Shown here: positions 52,331 to 61,506 of the stretch, in pieces
Layout: each line of letters begins with the position of its first letter
How positions within the stretch are numbered: position 1 is the stretch's first letter
NCBI RefSeq assembly: GCF_032878875.1
Contig: NZ_CP118157.1
Span: 1,488,001 to 1,552,000 of the forward strand
Direction of reading: 5' to 3'
From: Microbacterium sp. AB
GTDB lineage: Bacteria > Actinomycetota > Actinomycetes > Actinomycetales > Microbacteriaceae
Length of the DNA: 64,000 nucleotides
Notes under the pieces: generated by a model
What the model was told of the DNA's origin: nothing
Databases searched by the model: none
What the model saw: the letters and a program-made list of their open reading frames with translations, nothing else
Position numbers and translations under genes: made by a program

Positions 52331-52884
52331 GAGGGCCGGTGCTCCTCTCCGGGAGACGAGGCGTCACCGGGCGCGGGCGGCCGCTGCTCGCGCTCGATGT
52401 GCTCGAGCAGCGTCCTGAGCTCCTCGCGCAGCACGTCCCGCGAGATCGTCCGGTCCTCGAGATCGGTCAGCGCCATCCGCAGCGCCACGATCTCGCGGGC
52501 GAGGTACTCCGTGTCGGCGAGGTTGCGCTCGGCGCGCTGCCGGTCCTGCTCCATCGCGACGCGATCGCGGTCGTCCTGCCGGTTCTGGGCGAGCAGGATC
52601 AGCGGGGCCGCGTACGACGCCTGGAGCGAGAGCACGAGGGTGAGCGCCGTGAAGCCGAGCGCCGCGGAGTCGAAGCGCCACTCGACGGGCACGAGGGAGT
52701 TCCACGCCATCCACAGCATGCAGAAGAGAGTGAGCCCGATGAGGAACCACGGCGTGCCCATCGCGCGGGCGATCCACTCCGTCGCGCGCCCGAAGCGATC
52801 CCTGTCGCGGGCGCGGAAGTCGGCGTCGATCCGCGGGCGGCGCCCGCGGAGGGCGAACGGGCGGGGGTCGGTGCGGGCCATCAT
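52327..52884 (-). CDS. DUF1003 membrane protein
   Basis: 185 aa. Two helices (residues ~45-62 and ~76-102) are separated by a short loop, then a charged coiled-coil-like tail (RQDDRDRVAMEQDRQRAERNLADTEYLAREIVALRMALTDLE; ~105-160). WFLIGLTLFCMLWMAWN and FDSAALGFTALTLVLSLQASYAAPLILLAQNRQ are DUF1003 hallmarks. The family is often next to MgtE-like genes and may act in magnesium homeostasis; the role is inferred from context only. ATGA overlaps on both sides tie it to its neighbours. Confidence 0.85.
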   Translation of the reverse strand: MMARTDPRPFALRGRRPRIDADFRARDRDRFGRATEWIARAMGTPWFLIGLTLFCMLWMAWNSLVPVEWRFDSAALGFTALTLVLSLQASYAAPLILLAQNRQDDRDRVAMEQDRQRAERNLADTEYLAREIVALRMALTDLEDRTISRDVLREELRTLLEHIEREQRPPAPGDASSPGEEHRPS

Positions 52885-54170
52885 CCGCCCACCGTCCCGA
52901 TCGCGCCGGTCGCGGGGGCGCGGGGGATCTCCTCGTCGGGATCCTGCGACCGCCAGTCCTCCGGGAGGAGGTAGTCGAGCACGTCGTCCACGGTCACGGC
53001 GCCGACGAGCCGGTGGGCGGCGTCGACGACCGGCACCGCGACGAGGTCGTAGCTGGCGAGGCGCCGCGCGACCTCCGACGCCGATCCCGTCACGAGCACG
53101 GGCTCGATCGTCTCGTCGACGATCGCGCCGATCCGCTCGTGCGGGGGGTAGCGGAGCATGCGCTGGAAGTGGACGGCGCCGAGGAAGCGTCCTGTCGGCG
53201 TCTCGTAGGGCGGCAGCGTCACGTAGACGCTCGCGGCCAGCGCGGGGTGCAGCTCGTGGCGTCGGATGAGCGCCAGCGCCTCCGCGATCGTCGCGTCGGC
53301 GGGGAGGATGATCGGCTCCGTCGTCATGAGGCCGCCGGCGGTGTCGGGCCCGTAGCGCAGCAGCATGCGCACGTCCTCGGCCTCCTCGGGCTCCATGAGG
53401 TCGAGGAGCTCCTCGCTGCGCTGGGGGGCGAGCTCGGCGAGCAGATCGGCGGCGTCGTCGGGGTCCATGGCGTCGAGCACGTCGGCGGCGCGCTCGTCTC
53501 CGAGCCGCTCGAGGATCTGCACCTGGTCGTCCTCGGGCATCTCCTCGAGGGCGTCGGCGAGGCGCTCGTCCGAGAGCTCGGCGGCGACCTCGATCATCCG
53601 CCTCTCGGGCAGGTCGAGCAGGGTGTTGGCCAGGTCCGCCGCGCGCAGCTCGGCGTAGCTCGCCGCGAGATGCTCCGCCGACTGCGCCTCTCCGGGAGCG
53701 AGCCGCTCGCGGACCTCGCTCCACGCGGCGAACGTCGTCGGCCCCTTCGCGAACGGCGACGCGCTCGTCTTCGGCCTCCGGAGGAAGAGCTGGCTGACGG
53801 CCCATTCCCCGATGCGGTTCGGCTCGATCGCGAGATCCTCGATCACGGCCGATCCGCTGCCGTCGGCGAAGTGGACGCGGCGGCCGACGAGCTCGGCCAT
53901 GACGCGCACCTCGTCGGCGCGCGGCTGGAACCGGCGCACGTTGATGAGGCCGGTGGTGATGACCTGGCCCTGGGCGATCGACGTGATGCGCCCGATCGCG
54001 ACGAACACGTGCCGGCGACCGGGGATCTCGCACACGAGGCCGATGACGCGGGGAGCCGCCGTACTTCGGTACACGACGACGACGTCGCGGACGCGGCCGA
54101 GGCGATCGCCGGTGGGGTCGAAGACGGGACAGCCCGCGAGGCGTGCCACGAAAACCCTCTGTGTACTCAC
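52881..54170 (-). CDS. PRC-barrel, MgtE N-domain and CBS-pair protein lacking a transport domain
   Basis: 429 aa soluble protein. Residues ~1-130 contain PRC-barrel-like beta segments (VFDPTGDRLGRVRDVVV, HFADGSGSAVIEDLAI); residues ~180-285 an MgtE N-terminal superhelix (LANTLLDLPERRMIEVAAELSDERLADALEEMPEDDQVQIL); residues ~290-405 two CBS domains. No transmembrane helix follows, so this is the regulatory half of MgtE without the channel. It may sense magnesium or nucleotides for a transporter elsewhere. The GTG at 54170 has TACGCT 7 nt upstream (leaderless). Coupled to DUF1003. Confidence 0.82.
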   Translation of the reverse strand: MSTQRVFVARLAGCPVFDPTGDRLGRVRDVVVVYRSTAAPRVIGLVCEIPGRRHVFVAIGRITSIAQGQVITTGLINVRRFQPRADEVRVMAELVGRRVHFADGSGSAVIEDLAIEPNRIGEWAVSQLFLRRPKTSASPFAKGPTTFAAWSEVRERLAPGEAQSAEHLAASYAELRAADLANTLLDLPERRMIEVAAELSDERLADALEEMPEDDQVQILERLGDERAADVLDAMDPDDAADLLAELAPQRSEELLDLMEPEEAEDVRMLLRYGPDTAGGLMTTEPIILPADATIAEALALIRRHELHPALAASVYVTLPPYETPTGRFLGAVHFQRMLRYPPHERIGAIVDETIEPVLVTGSASEVARRLASYDLVAVPVVDAAHRLVGAVTVDDVLDYLLPEDWRSQDPDEEIPRAPATGAIGTVGG

Positions 54171-54299
54171 GGGACCCAGCGTAATGCGCCCCTATCCGGC
54201 GACCGGCCGGCCGCCGTCGCCGGGGCGTCCGGCCACGTTCACAGACTCCGCATAGGAGACGCAAAGGAGGGGGCGCGCCGCCCGTGGGACAATGACGCC

Positions 54300-54974
54300 A
54301 TGAGCATGACGAGCGGACTGGGCAAGGCCCCCGAGATCGGCGAGAAGATCGCGAGCTTCCGTGACTACGACGGAGCCCTGAAAGCCGTCTCGAAGCTCAT
54401 CGAGGCGGACGTCCCGGCGCGGGAGATCGCGATCGTGGGCAGCGCGCTGCGTTCCGTCGAGAAGGTCACGGGACGTCTGGGATGGGCGCAGGCCGCCTGG
54501 TCCGGCGCCCTCAACGGAGTGCTGCTGGGCCTGCTGTTCGGCTCGATGGTTCTCATCTGGACGCCCTCGCTGCCGATGGGCGCGTTCGTCGGGATGCTCC
54601 TGCTCGGCGTGGCGATGGGGATGGTGTTCCGTCTCACGAGCTACATGATCGTGCGGCGCCGGCGAGACTTCGCGAGCGTCATGCAGGTCACGGCCGACCA
54701 CTACGAGGTGGCGGTGCAGCCGTCGAGCGTGGGCAAGGCCCGGCAGATCCTGGGCGCGGCGCCCGAGGCGCCCGCTCCCGTCGATCCTCGTACGCTGAGC
54801 GAGCCTCCGCGCTACGGCGTCCGGGTCGATCCGCAGACGGGCGAGCCGCTCGGGTCCCGCCCCGTCGCGGAGACGCCGGGCGCCGACGCCGGCTCGGACC
54901 CCGGTGCGGCCGCGGGGGACGGATCCCCCGAGCCCGGGGAGCCTCGCGCGACGGATCCCGACGCGAGGGACTGA
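54300..54974 (+). CDS. General stress protein with two membrane helices (YflT-like)
   Basis: 224 aa. Residues ~15-60 form an N-terminal YflT-like domain (IASFRDYDGALKAVSKLIEADVPAREIAIVGS), two helices follow at ~70-110, then a soluble core and a Pro/Gly/Asp-rich tail of ~60 residues. It resembles the mycobacterial Rv1234-like protein (recalled). GACAAT lies 6 nt before the ATG at 54300. It diverges from the MgtE-like operon across about 130 bp and converges with the aminopeptidase gene. Confidence 0.78.
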   Translation: MSMTSGLGKAPEIGEKIASFRDYDGALKAVSKLIEADVPAREIAIVGSALRSVEKVTGRLGWAQAAWSGALNGVLLGLLFGSMVLIWTPSLPMGAFVGMLLLGVAMGMVFRLTSYMIVRRRRDFASVMQVTADHYEVAVQPSSVGKARQILGAAPEAPAPVDPRTLSEPPRYGVRVDPQTGEPLGSRPVAETPGADAGSDPGAAAGDGSPEPGEPRATDPDARD

Positions 54975-54985
54975 GCCCGGCTCGG

Positions 54986-55004
54986 CCGGGAGCGGGCCTC
55001 CCGG
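54986..55004. terminator. Hairpin between convergent stress-protein and aminopeptidase genes
   Basis: CCGGGAG (54986-54992) and CTCCCGG (54998-55004) form a 7-bp stem with loop CGGGC. A second small stem (CCCGGC/GCCGGG) lies just before it. No T-run; a weak bidirectional terminator is possible. Confidence 0.4.
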
Positions 55005-55010
55005 ACGGGG

Positions 55011-56417
55011 TCAGGAGCGCAGCCGCGCGATCCACGCCTCGACGCCGTCCGCCATCCGCGGGATGCCGGCGGAGAGGTTCACGGGGCCGTCCTCGGTCAT
55101 GAGGACGTCGTCCTCGATGCGCACGCCGATGCCGCGGTACTCCGCGGGCACCGTGAGGTCGTCGACCTGGAAGTAGAGCCCGGGCTCGATCGTGAAGACC
55201 ATGCCGGGGGCGAGCTCGCCGTCGTAGTACATCTCGCGGCGCGCCTGTGCGCAGTCGTGCACGTCGAGACCGAGGTGATGGCTCGTCCCGTGCACCATGT
55301 AGCGGCGCTGCTGGCCGCCGCGGTCGGCGTCGAGCGCCTCCTCGGCCGTGACGGGCAGGAGCCCCCATTCGGCGGTGCGCCTCGCGATGACCTCCATGGC
55401 CGTCTCGTGCAGGGTGCGGAACCTCACGCCCGGCCGCGCGGCGGCGAAGGCGGCGTCCGCCGCCTCGCGCACGGTCTCGTAGATCCTCCGCTGGATGTCC
55501 GTGAACACGCCGCTCACGGGGAGCGTGCGGGTGATGTCGGCGGTGTAGAGGCTGTCGACCTCGGTGCCGGCGTCGACGAGGATGAGATCGCCGGGGACGA
55601 CCGCGCCGTCGTTGCGCGTCCAGTGCAGGTAGCACGCGTGCGGGCCGGACGCGGCGATCGTGTCGTAGCCCTCCCCGTTCCCGTCGCTGCGCGCGCGCTG
55701 GTGGAAGACCCCCTCGACGACCCGCTCGCCGCGGGGATGCGCGACGATGCGCGGGAGCTCGCGCACGATGTCGTCGAACCCGCGCGCCGTCACGTCGACG
55801 GCGAGCGACATCTGCTCGATCTCGTAGGCGTCCTTGACGAGACGCAGCTCGGAGAGGAAGCCCGTCAGCCGCTCGTCCTCGTCGAGCACGAGGTCGCCGT
55901 CGGCGGCGGAGAACGCGTCCACGTGAGCGGTGGCGATGCCGAGGTCGGCCGCCACCTGCGCCAGGGAGGGCCGGGGGCCGACCCAGAACTCCCCGATCGA
56001 GGCGTCGCGATAGAACTCGGGCGTCTCGCGCGTGGCCCGGTCGCGCAGGAAGAGCGTGACCTCGTGGCCGTCGCCCGCCGGCTCGAACACGAGCAGCGAG
56101 TCGGGCACGGCGTCCGCGCCCCAGCCGGTGAGGTGGGAGAAGGCGGAGTGCGCGCGGAAGGGGTAGTCCGTGTCGTTGCTGCGCTGCTTGTATCCGCCGG
56201 CCGGCACGACGAGGCGCTCGCCGGGGAACGCCGCCGACACCGCGTCGCGGCGCGCGGCCGCGTACGGCGCCTGGGCCCGTGCAGCGGGCAGGGTCTCCGC
56301 CCGTTCGGCCCAGCCGGCGGAGATGGTGTCGAGGAATCCCTGCGGGTACGGCTGGCGGCGGTTCGTGTTCGCGGTCTTCTCGGGGGCGCCCTGGGTGTTC
56401 GTCTCGCCGGTGCTCAT
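55011..56417 (-). CDS. pepP: Xaa-Pro aminopeptidase (aminopeptidase P)
   Basis: 468 aa M24B metallopeptidase. An N-terminal creatinase-like domain (residues ~60-180) precedes the catalytic domain with the dimetal ligands in LVDAGTEVDSLYTADITRT (Asp pair, residues ~290-308), HGTSHHLGLDVHD (His, ~373-385), FTIEPGLYF (Glu) and GIGVRIEDDVL (Glu). It cleaves N-terminal residues before proline in the cytosol. No signal peptide. ATG at 56417 with GAGACT 6 nt upstream. The last gene in a convergent pair with the stress protein. Confidence 0.92.
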   Translation of the reverse strand: MSTGETNTQGAPEKTANTNRRQPYPQGFLDTISAGWAERAETLPAARAQAPYAAARRDAVSAAFPGERLVVPAGGYKQRSNDTDYPFRAHSAFSHLTGWGADAVPDSLLVFEPAGDGHEVTLFLRDRATRETPEFYRDASIGEFWVGPRPSLAQVAADLGIATAHVDAFSAADGDLVLDEDERLTGFLSELRLVKDAYEIEQMSLAVDVTARGFDDIVRELPRIVAHPRGERVVEGVFHQRARSDGNGEGYDTIAASGPHACYLHWTRNDGAVVPGDLILVDAGTEVDSLYTADITRTLPVSGVFTDIQRRIYETVREAADAAFAAARPGVRFRTLHETAMEVIARRTAEWGLLPVTAEEALDADRGGQQRRYMVHGTSHHLGLDVHDCAQARREMYYDGELAPGMVFTIEPGLYFQVDDLTVPAEYRGIGVRIEDDVLMTEDGPVNLSAGIPRMADGVEAWIARLRS

Positions 56418-56460
56418 GACCCCAGTCTCTCACCGCCCGCGACGAGTGCGTCCGGGCGGA

Positions 56461-57489
56461 TCAGCCCGCGGGCTCGAGCTGGACGACGAGCGGCCGGTGG
56501 TCGCTTCCGGCGCCGTCGAGGTTGGTCAGCACGATCGATCCGGTCGCCCGCCACGCCGCGGAGTGCATCACGTGGTCGATGGGCGTCGAGAGCAGGGCCG
56601 GCAGATCGGTGGGCCAGGTGCCGACGGCGCCGTTCCCCGTCGCCGCCGCCGCGTCGTCGCAGTATCCGAGGTCGAATCCGTCGGCCCCGAGGGAGGTCAT
56701 GTGGTCCAGCGTCGCGTTGAAGTCGCCGGCGAGGATCACGTTGCCGTCGACGCACTGGTCCGCGACCCACCGGAGGTCGTCGACCCACTCGCTCATGTAC
56801 TCGGGCTGCGGCGCCACCGCGTGGACGGCCACGACGATCGGCCCCTCGCCGTCCACGGGCATCGCCACGACGCTCGGCACGACCTCCGTGTTGCTCGTGA
56901 GGTCGGACGACGCCTCGATCACGGAGTAGTCCCCGAGGTCGGGGGAGATGAGGAGCGTCGTCTGCCACGCCTGCGGCCCGTCCTGCAGCTCGGGCTGGAG
57001 CGCGACGTGATGGACCCACATGGGTCGGTCGAGGTCGCGCATCGCGACGGCGACGTCCTCGCCGACAGACGCGGCCGTCTCCGGCAGCGCGACGATGTCG
57101 ACGTCCATGGCGACGGCCGTCTGCGCGATCTCGTCGGCGCCCATCGCATTGCCCGCGGTGTTCCACGTCATGACGCGGACGCTCGTCTCGGTCGAGTCGG
57201 GCAGGGACCCCGTGCCGTACCCGCGCGCGCCGAGGATCACGCCGCCGGAGATCGCCCCGATGGCGGACACGAGCGCCATCGAGAGGGCGAATCCGCGGAG
57301 CGGCCGGATGACCGCGAAGAGCAGGAACACGACCGTGACGATCGCGAACGCGACGACGACGACGCCGCGCAGAGCCGCCACCTGCGCGACCGGGAAGACC
57401 TGCTCGAGCCGGAAGAAGCCCGGCCACGTGAGGATCGCCGTCGCGATGGCGAAGGCCACCGTCACGAGGATCCCGAGCAAGCGCAGCAC
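56461..57489 (-). CDS. Membrane-anchored endonuclease/exonuclease/phosphatase-family protein
   Basis: 342 aa. Three N-terminal helices (residues ~5-24, 34-60, 67-88) precede an EEP domain: VRVMTWNTAGN (~104-114), DIVALPETAAS (metal-binding Glu), a central VVAVHAVAPQPE, NVILAGDFNATLDH (~263-276) and the terminal GSDHRPLVVQLE with catalytic Asp and His. The layout resembles the YafD/DNase I-like family with an extracytoplasmic domain; substrate unknown (nucleotide, phospholipid or DNA). The GTG at 57489 has TAGGGT 7 nt upstream, pointing to a leaderless mRNA. Confidence 0.82.
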   Translation of the reverse strand: MLRLLGILVTVAFAIATAILTWPGFFRLEQVFPVAQVAALRGVVVVAFAIVTVVFLLFAVIRPLRGFALSMALVSAIGAISGGVILGARGYGTGSLPDSTETSVRVMTWNTAGNAMGADEIAQTAVAMDVDIVALPETAASVGEDVAVAMRDLDRPMWVHHVALQPELQDGPQAWQTTLLISPDLGDYSVIEASSDLTSNTEVVPSVVAMPVDGEGPIVVAVHAVAPQPEYMSEWVDDLRWVADQCVDGNVILAGDFNATLDHMTSLGADGFDLGYCDDAAAATGNGAVGTWPTDLPALLSTPIDHVMHSAAWRATGSIVLTNLDGAGSDHRPLVVQLEPAG

Positions 57490-57582
57490 GCCTTCGACCC
57501 TAGGCACGCCCGCTGTGAAACCGTCGCGAGCGTTCGCCGCGCACGCCGGGAACGGCCTCCGCGTACGCCCTACGATGGGGGG

Positions 57583-58458
57583 ATGGACGGGGAGAGCGCG
57601 CCGCGCGTCGAGGAGCCCGCCGACCTCCACCTCCACTCGCGCAGATCCGACGGCACGCAGCCCCCCGCGGAGGTCGTGGGCTCCGCGCACGCGCACGGCG
57701 TGCGCACGATCGCGCTGACGGACCACGACACCACGTCGGGATGGGCCGAGGCGGCGGATGCGGCGGTCTCGCTGGGGATGACCTTCCTCCCCGGCGCCGA
57801 GCTGTCGACGCGGCTGGGCTGGCGCAGCGTCCACCTGCTCGCCTATCTCTTCGACCCGGAGGACCGCGCCCTGCGCGCGCAGATGGACGAGGTGCGCGGC
57901 GACCGCCTGGGGCGTGCGGAGCGGATCGTCGCGAGCATCTCCCGCGACTACGACCTGGTCTGGGACGACGTCGTCGCGCAGACGCAGACCGGGGCGACCG
58001 TGGGGCGGCCGCACATCGCGGATGCGCTCGTCGCGCGCGGGATCGTCGCCGACCGCTCAGAGGCCTTCGGCGGCATCCTGCATCCCCGCGAGGGCTACTA
58101 CGTGCCGCACGACGCGCCCGACACCTTCGCGGCGATCGCGCTCGTGCGCGCGGCCGGCGGCGTGCCGGTCATCGCCCACCCCGCGACGACGGCGCGCTCG
58201 GGCATGATCCCGCTGGACACCCTGAACGACCTCGTCGACGCGGGACTCGCGGGCTTCGAGGTCGACCACCGCGAGAACCACCCCGACGGGCGCGCCGTGC
58301 TGCAGCGGCTCGTCGCCGACCGCGACCTCATCGCGACGGGGTCGAGCGACTATCACGGACTCGGCAAGCCGAACCTGCCGGGGGAGAACACGACGCCGGC
58401 CGCGATGGTCGAGCGGATCATCGCGGGCGGATCGGGAACGCCTCCCGTGCGCGCCTGA
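57583..58458 (+). CDS. PHP-domain phosphoesterase (RNase AM/TrpH-like)
   Basis: 291 aa. The metal-binding PHP motifs are complete: DLHLHSRRSDGTQPP (~residues 14-28), IALTDHDTTSGW (~45-56), PGAELSTR, VPVIAHPATTARSG (~190) and ATGSSDYHGLGK (~residue 250-261). The closest known relatives degrade 5'-phosphorylated RNA ends or 3',5'-nucleotide bisphosphates; the precise substrate is inferred. TACGAT lies 6 nt before the ATG. It converges with the DEAD-helicase gene with an 11-bp gap. Confidence 0.88.
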   Translation: MDGESAPRVEEPADLHLHSRRSDGTQPPAEVVGSAHAHGVRTIALTDHDTTSGWAEAADAAVSLGMTFLPGAELSTRLGWRSVHLLAYLFDPEDRALRAQMDEVRGDRLGRAERIVASISRDYDLVWDDVVAQTQTGATVGRPHIADALVARGIVADRSEAFGGILHPREGYYVPHDAPDTFAAIALVRAAGGVPVIAHPATTARSGMIPLDTLNDLVDAGLAGFEVDHRENHPDGRAVLQRLVADRDLIATGSSDYHGLGKPNLPGENTTPAAMVERIIAGGSGTPPVRA

Positions 58459-58468
58459 CGGCGCCGCG

Positions 58469-59890
58469 TCAGGCGCCCTGCGACGCCTGTCCCGAGACGC
58501 GGCGACGGCGCCGGCGACGTGCGGGCGACGGCTTGCCGTCGTGGTGCTCCCTGCCTTCGCCGTCGTGTGTGCCCTGGCCCTCCGGGGCCGCGGCATCACG
58601 GCCGTCGGTCGCCTGCCCGTCCGGGCGGCGCCGGTGCCGGCGCGGCTTCGACTCCCCGCCGCCCGTCTCGCCGGACACGGTCTTGACCGCCGCGGTCGCC
58701 GGGGCCTTCGTGAGCCGCCCCTTGGTGCCCGCGGGGATGGCGAGGTCGGCGTAGAGGTGCGGGCTCGACGAGTACGTCTCGGTCGGCTCGGGCTGTCCGA
58801 AGTCGAGGGCCCTGTTGATGAGCGCCCACTTGTGCAGATCCTCCCAGTCGACGAACGTCACGGCGATGCCCGTGCGTCCGGCGCGCCCCGTGCGTCCCAC
58901 GCGGTGCAGATAGGCCTTCTCGTCGTCCGGGATCGTGTGGTTGACGACGTGGCTCACGTCGTCCACGTCGATCCCGCGCGCGGCGACGTCCGTGGCGATG
59001 AGGACGTCCTTCTTGCCCGCCTTGAACGAGGCCATGGAGCGCTCGCGCTGCTCCTGGCCCATGTCCCCGTGCACCGCAGCGGCGTTGAAGCCGCGGTCGT
59101 TGAGCTCGTCGACGAGCTTCTGCGCCGCGCGCTTGGTGCGCGTGAAGATGACGGTCTTCCCGCGGCCCTCCGCCTGCAGCACGCGCGCGATGATCTCGAT
59201 CTTGTCGAGCGCGTGCGCCCGGTAGACGATGTGGCGGATGTTGGCCTGCGTGAGGCCCTCGTCGGGGTCCGTCGCGCGGATGTGGATGGGGTTCACCATG
59301 AACCGCCGCGCGAGCGCGATGATCGGGCCGGGCATGGTCGCGCTGAACAGCTGGGTGTGGCGCTTCGCGGGAACCTTCTGGAAGATCTTCTCGATGTCCG
59401 CGAGGAAGCCCAGGTCGAGCATCTTGTCGGCCTCGTCGAGCACGACCTCGGCCGCGTTCGACAGGTCGAGCAGGCGCTGGCCGGCGAGGTCGATGAGGCG
59501 CCCCGGCGTGCCGACGACGATCTGGGCGCCGGCCTTGAGCTGCTCGATCTGGCCCTCGTAGGCCTTGCCGCCGTAGATCGCCACGACGCTCGTGGAGCGG
59601 CCCGTGGTGAGCAGGTCGATGTCCTCGTAGACCTGCACGGCGAGCTCCCGCGTGGGCACGACGATGAGGGCCTTCACGCCGGGCTCGGGGTTCGCGCCGA
59701 TGCGCTGGACCACGGGGATCCCGAAGCCGAAGGTCTTGCCCGTCCCGGTCTTGGCCTGGCCGATCACATCCTGTCCGGGGAGGGACAGGGGGATGGTCTG
59801 CTCCTGGATGGGGAAGGTGTCGACGATGCCCTTGGCGGCCAGTGCGTCGACGATGTCCTGGTCGATGCCCAGCTCGGCGAATGACGTCAT
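58469..59890 (-). CDS. DEAD-box RNA helicase (RhlE-like)
   Basis: 473 aa. All helicase motifs are in order: Q-motif FPIQEQTIP (~residue 25), motif I AKTGTGKT, Ia PTREL, II VLDEADKMLDLG (~residue 155), III SAT, V ATDVAARGIDV and VI HRVGRTGRAG. A basic, low-complexity tail (from ~residue 400, rich in Arg, Gly, His) likely binds RNA. ATG at 59890. In mycobacteria an rhlE gene neighbours the ferritin-like and DUF3107 genes (recalled), as here. Confidence 0.93.
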   Translation of the reverse strand: MTSFAELGIDQDIVDALAAKGIVDTFPIQEQTIPLSLPGQDVIGQAKTGTGKTFGFGIPVVQRIGANPEPGVKALIVVPTRELAVQVYEDIDLLTTGRSTSVVAIYGGKAYEGQIEQLKAGAQIVVGTPGRLIDLAGQRLLDLSNAAEVVLDEADKMLDLGFLADIEKIFQKVPAKRHTQLFSATMPGPIIALARRFMVNPIHIRATDPDEGLTQANIRHIVYRAHALDKIEIIARVLQAEGRGKTVIFTRTKRAAQKLVDELNDRGFNAAAVHGDMGQEQRERSMASFKAGKKDVLIATDVAARGIDVDDVSHVVNHTIPDDEKAYLHRVGRTGRAGRTGIAVTFVDWEDLHKWALINRALDFGQPEPTETYSSSPHLYADLAIPAGTKGRLTKAPATAAVKTVSGETGGGESKPRRHRRRPDGQATDGRDAAAPEGQGTHDGEGREHHDGKPSPARRRRRRRVSGQASQGA

Positions 59891-60094
59891 GGAGTTCTCG
59901 TGCCTGTCTCGGCGGGCCGGTTCGCGAAGGGCGGTACGGGCCGCGCCGCTGGATGCGTCCACGCCCTCTCAGCCACAGGCGCGGTGCCCCGATCCGTCGC
60001 CGGGGCCGAGTCCACCCTACCGGAGGGGTCCGGCTCCCGCGGCCCCGACGACCCGGTGCCGATGCCGGGTGACGCAGGACGTAGGCTTTCCCCC

Positions 60095-60829
60095 GTGGTC
60101 AACTGGCAGTTCTGGCGGCGGCCGACGCCCGCGCGCATCCTGCGTCTGCGTCCGCGCGGCGAGCTCACCGGCGCGGTGCGCGTCGAGTTCCAGGAGCTGG
60201 CGCCGGACGTGCGCACGTTCCTCGGTCAGGCGGCCTACCTGCAGCTGGGCTATTTCGAGACCCTCACGCGGCTCATCCGCGCCACGCCCGACCTGGCCGA
60301 GAAGGAGGCACTCTCGCTCGCGGCGGGAGCGGCCCTGCGCAAGCACAGGGGGATCATCGACGTGATCCGAGACGGGGGCGACGACCCGACGGAGCTCATG
60401 CTCCCGTTCCAGGAGCAGCTGGACGCGTTCCGGCGCGAGACGATCGGCGCGCGTCCCCGCGAGACGATGCTCACCGTCCACATCACGGCCGGCATGCTCG
60501 ACGACTTCTATCTCGCGCTCGCGTCGGGATACGGCGAGACCGGGCGACGCGTGGCGAGGGTGCTGCGGTTCGACCACGATCGCCAGCAGATCGCCCAGCT
60601 GCTGGTCGAGACGATCGGCAGCGACGAGGAATGGCGATCGCTGCTGTCGATGTGGGCCCGGCGCCTGGTGGGCGACACCCTGCTCGTCGCGCGCGCCGCG
60701 CTGCGGATGGACGCGGCCGACGAGGGCGCCCGGACCGGCGACGACGTGGAGAAGGTCGTCGAGCCGGTGTTCACCGCGCTCATGGCCGCCCACGCGCGCC
60801 GCATGGACGCGCTCGGCCTGGCCGCATGA
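60095..60829 (+). CDS. Ferritin-like fold protein (MiaE-like type)
   Basis: 244 aa, alpha-helical. It shows carboxylate/His helices typical of the ferritin-like group: VEFQELAPDVRTFLGQAAYLQLGYFETLTRLI (residues ~28-60), AGAALRKHRGIID (E/H motif), AGMLDDFYLALASGYGETG (~134-152). The group includes tRNA hydroxylase MiaE, but not all metal ligands can be assigned by eye. The GTG at 60095 has TAGGCT 7 nt upstream, so it is probably leaderless. It is divergent from the helicase gene. Confidence 0.75.
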   Translation: MVNWQFWRRPTPARILRLRPRGELTGAVRVEFQELAPDVRTFLGQAAYLQLGYFETLTRLIRATPDLAEKEALSLAAGAALRKHRGIIDVIRDGGDDPTELMLPFQEQLDAFRRETIGARPRETMLTVHITAGMLDDFYLALASGYGETGRRVARVLRFDHDRQQIAQLLVETIGSDEEWRSLLSMWARRLVGDTLLVARAALRMDAADEGARTGDDVEKVVEPVFTALMAAHARRMDALGLAA

Positions 60830-60836
60830 GGCCCGC

Positions 60837-61127
60837 TCAGACGAGACCGGCCGCCGCGCGCTCCGCCGCGTCGCGTGCGGCGCGCGTGCGCCCGAGGACG
60901 GCGCCGATCGCAAGGCCGACCACGGCGCTCGCGACGATCGTGAGGACCCACTGCCAGACGTTCGCCTCGCCGAGCCCGGCCCACGTCAGACCCGCGTAGA
61001 GCACGGCTGCCGCCGCCGTCGAGGTCGCCGGGACCACCGCCACACCGCGCAGATCGCGGTGGGGCAGCGCGTAGTGGATCGCGACCCCGCACACCGCCGA
61101 CGCGATGAGCGCGAGCAGGATGTACAC
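60837..61127 (-). CDS. Small integral membrane protein
   Basis: 96 aa with three hydrophobic segments (residues ~1-18, 30-50 and 58-80) and a basic/Ala-rich C-terminal tail. GTG start at 61127. I do not recognise the family. It ends 7 nt from the convergent ferritin-like gene and starts 17 nt downstream of the DUF3107 stop, so it may be cotranscribed with DUF3107. Confidence 0.6.
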   Translation of the reverse strand: MYILLALIASAVCGVAIHYALPHRDLRGVAVVPATSTAAAAVLYAGLTWAGLGEANVWQWVLTIVASAVVGLAIGAVLGRTRAARDAAERAAAGLV

Positions 61128-61144
61128 GGCAGGACCCGCTCTGC

Positions 61145-61369
61145 TCAGGCGACGAAGCCGACGCGGCGCGTCTCCTCGGTGCCGATCTCGACGAAGGCGA
61201 GGTTGGCGGAGGGGACGAAGTAGGCGTTGCCCTTGACGTCGGTGAACGACAGGTGGCTCGCCCCCTCGTCGAGGGCGGCGGCGACGGCGGCCTTCACCTC
61301 GGCCGCGCTGTCGGACGTCTCGAAGGTCAGCTCGCGGCCGGAGTTCGTGATGCCGATTCGGATCTCCAC
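61145..61369 (-). CDS. DUF3107 small protein
   Basis: 74 aa. VEIRIGITNSGRELTFETSDSAAEV and SFTDVKGNAYFVPSANLAFVEIG-type segments with the terminal RRVGFVA identify the conserved actinobacterial DUF3107 family (mycobacterial TB9.4-like), function unknown. I start at the GTG at 61369, which has GAAAGG 8 nt upstream; a longer reading from the ATG at 61402 adds MHEHRRRKAVT and is unlikely. It is divergent from adnA. Confidence 0.88.
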   Translation of the reverse strand: MEIRIGITNSGRELTFETSDSAAEVKAAVAAALDEGASHLSFTDVKGNAYFVPSANLAFVEIGTEETRRVGFVA

Positions 61370-61506
61370 GGTGACTGCCTTTCGTCTGCGGTGTTCGTGC
61401 ATCGAAAGCCTACGGCACGCGATCGGGGAGCGGACGCGCGAACGCTCAGGGCGAACGCGGCGCCGGGAGCGCGTCGATGTCGGACGCGGTCGCTACCGTG
61501 GAGCAC

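Noticed and set aside
61370..61402. ATG at 61402 as the start of DUF3107
   Set aside because: The added residues are His/Arg/Lys-rich and the GTG at 61369 has a ribosome binding site; the family begins at VEIRIG.
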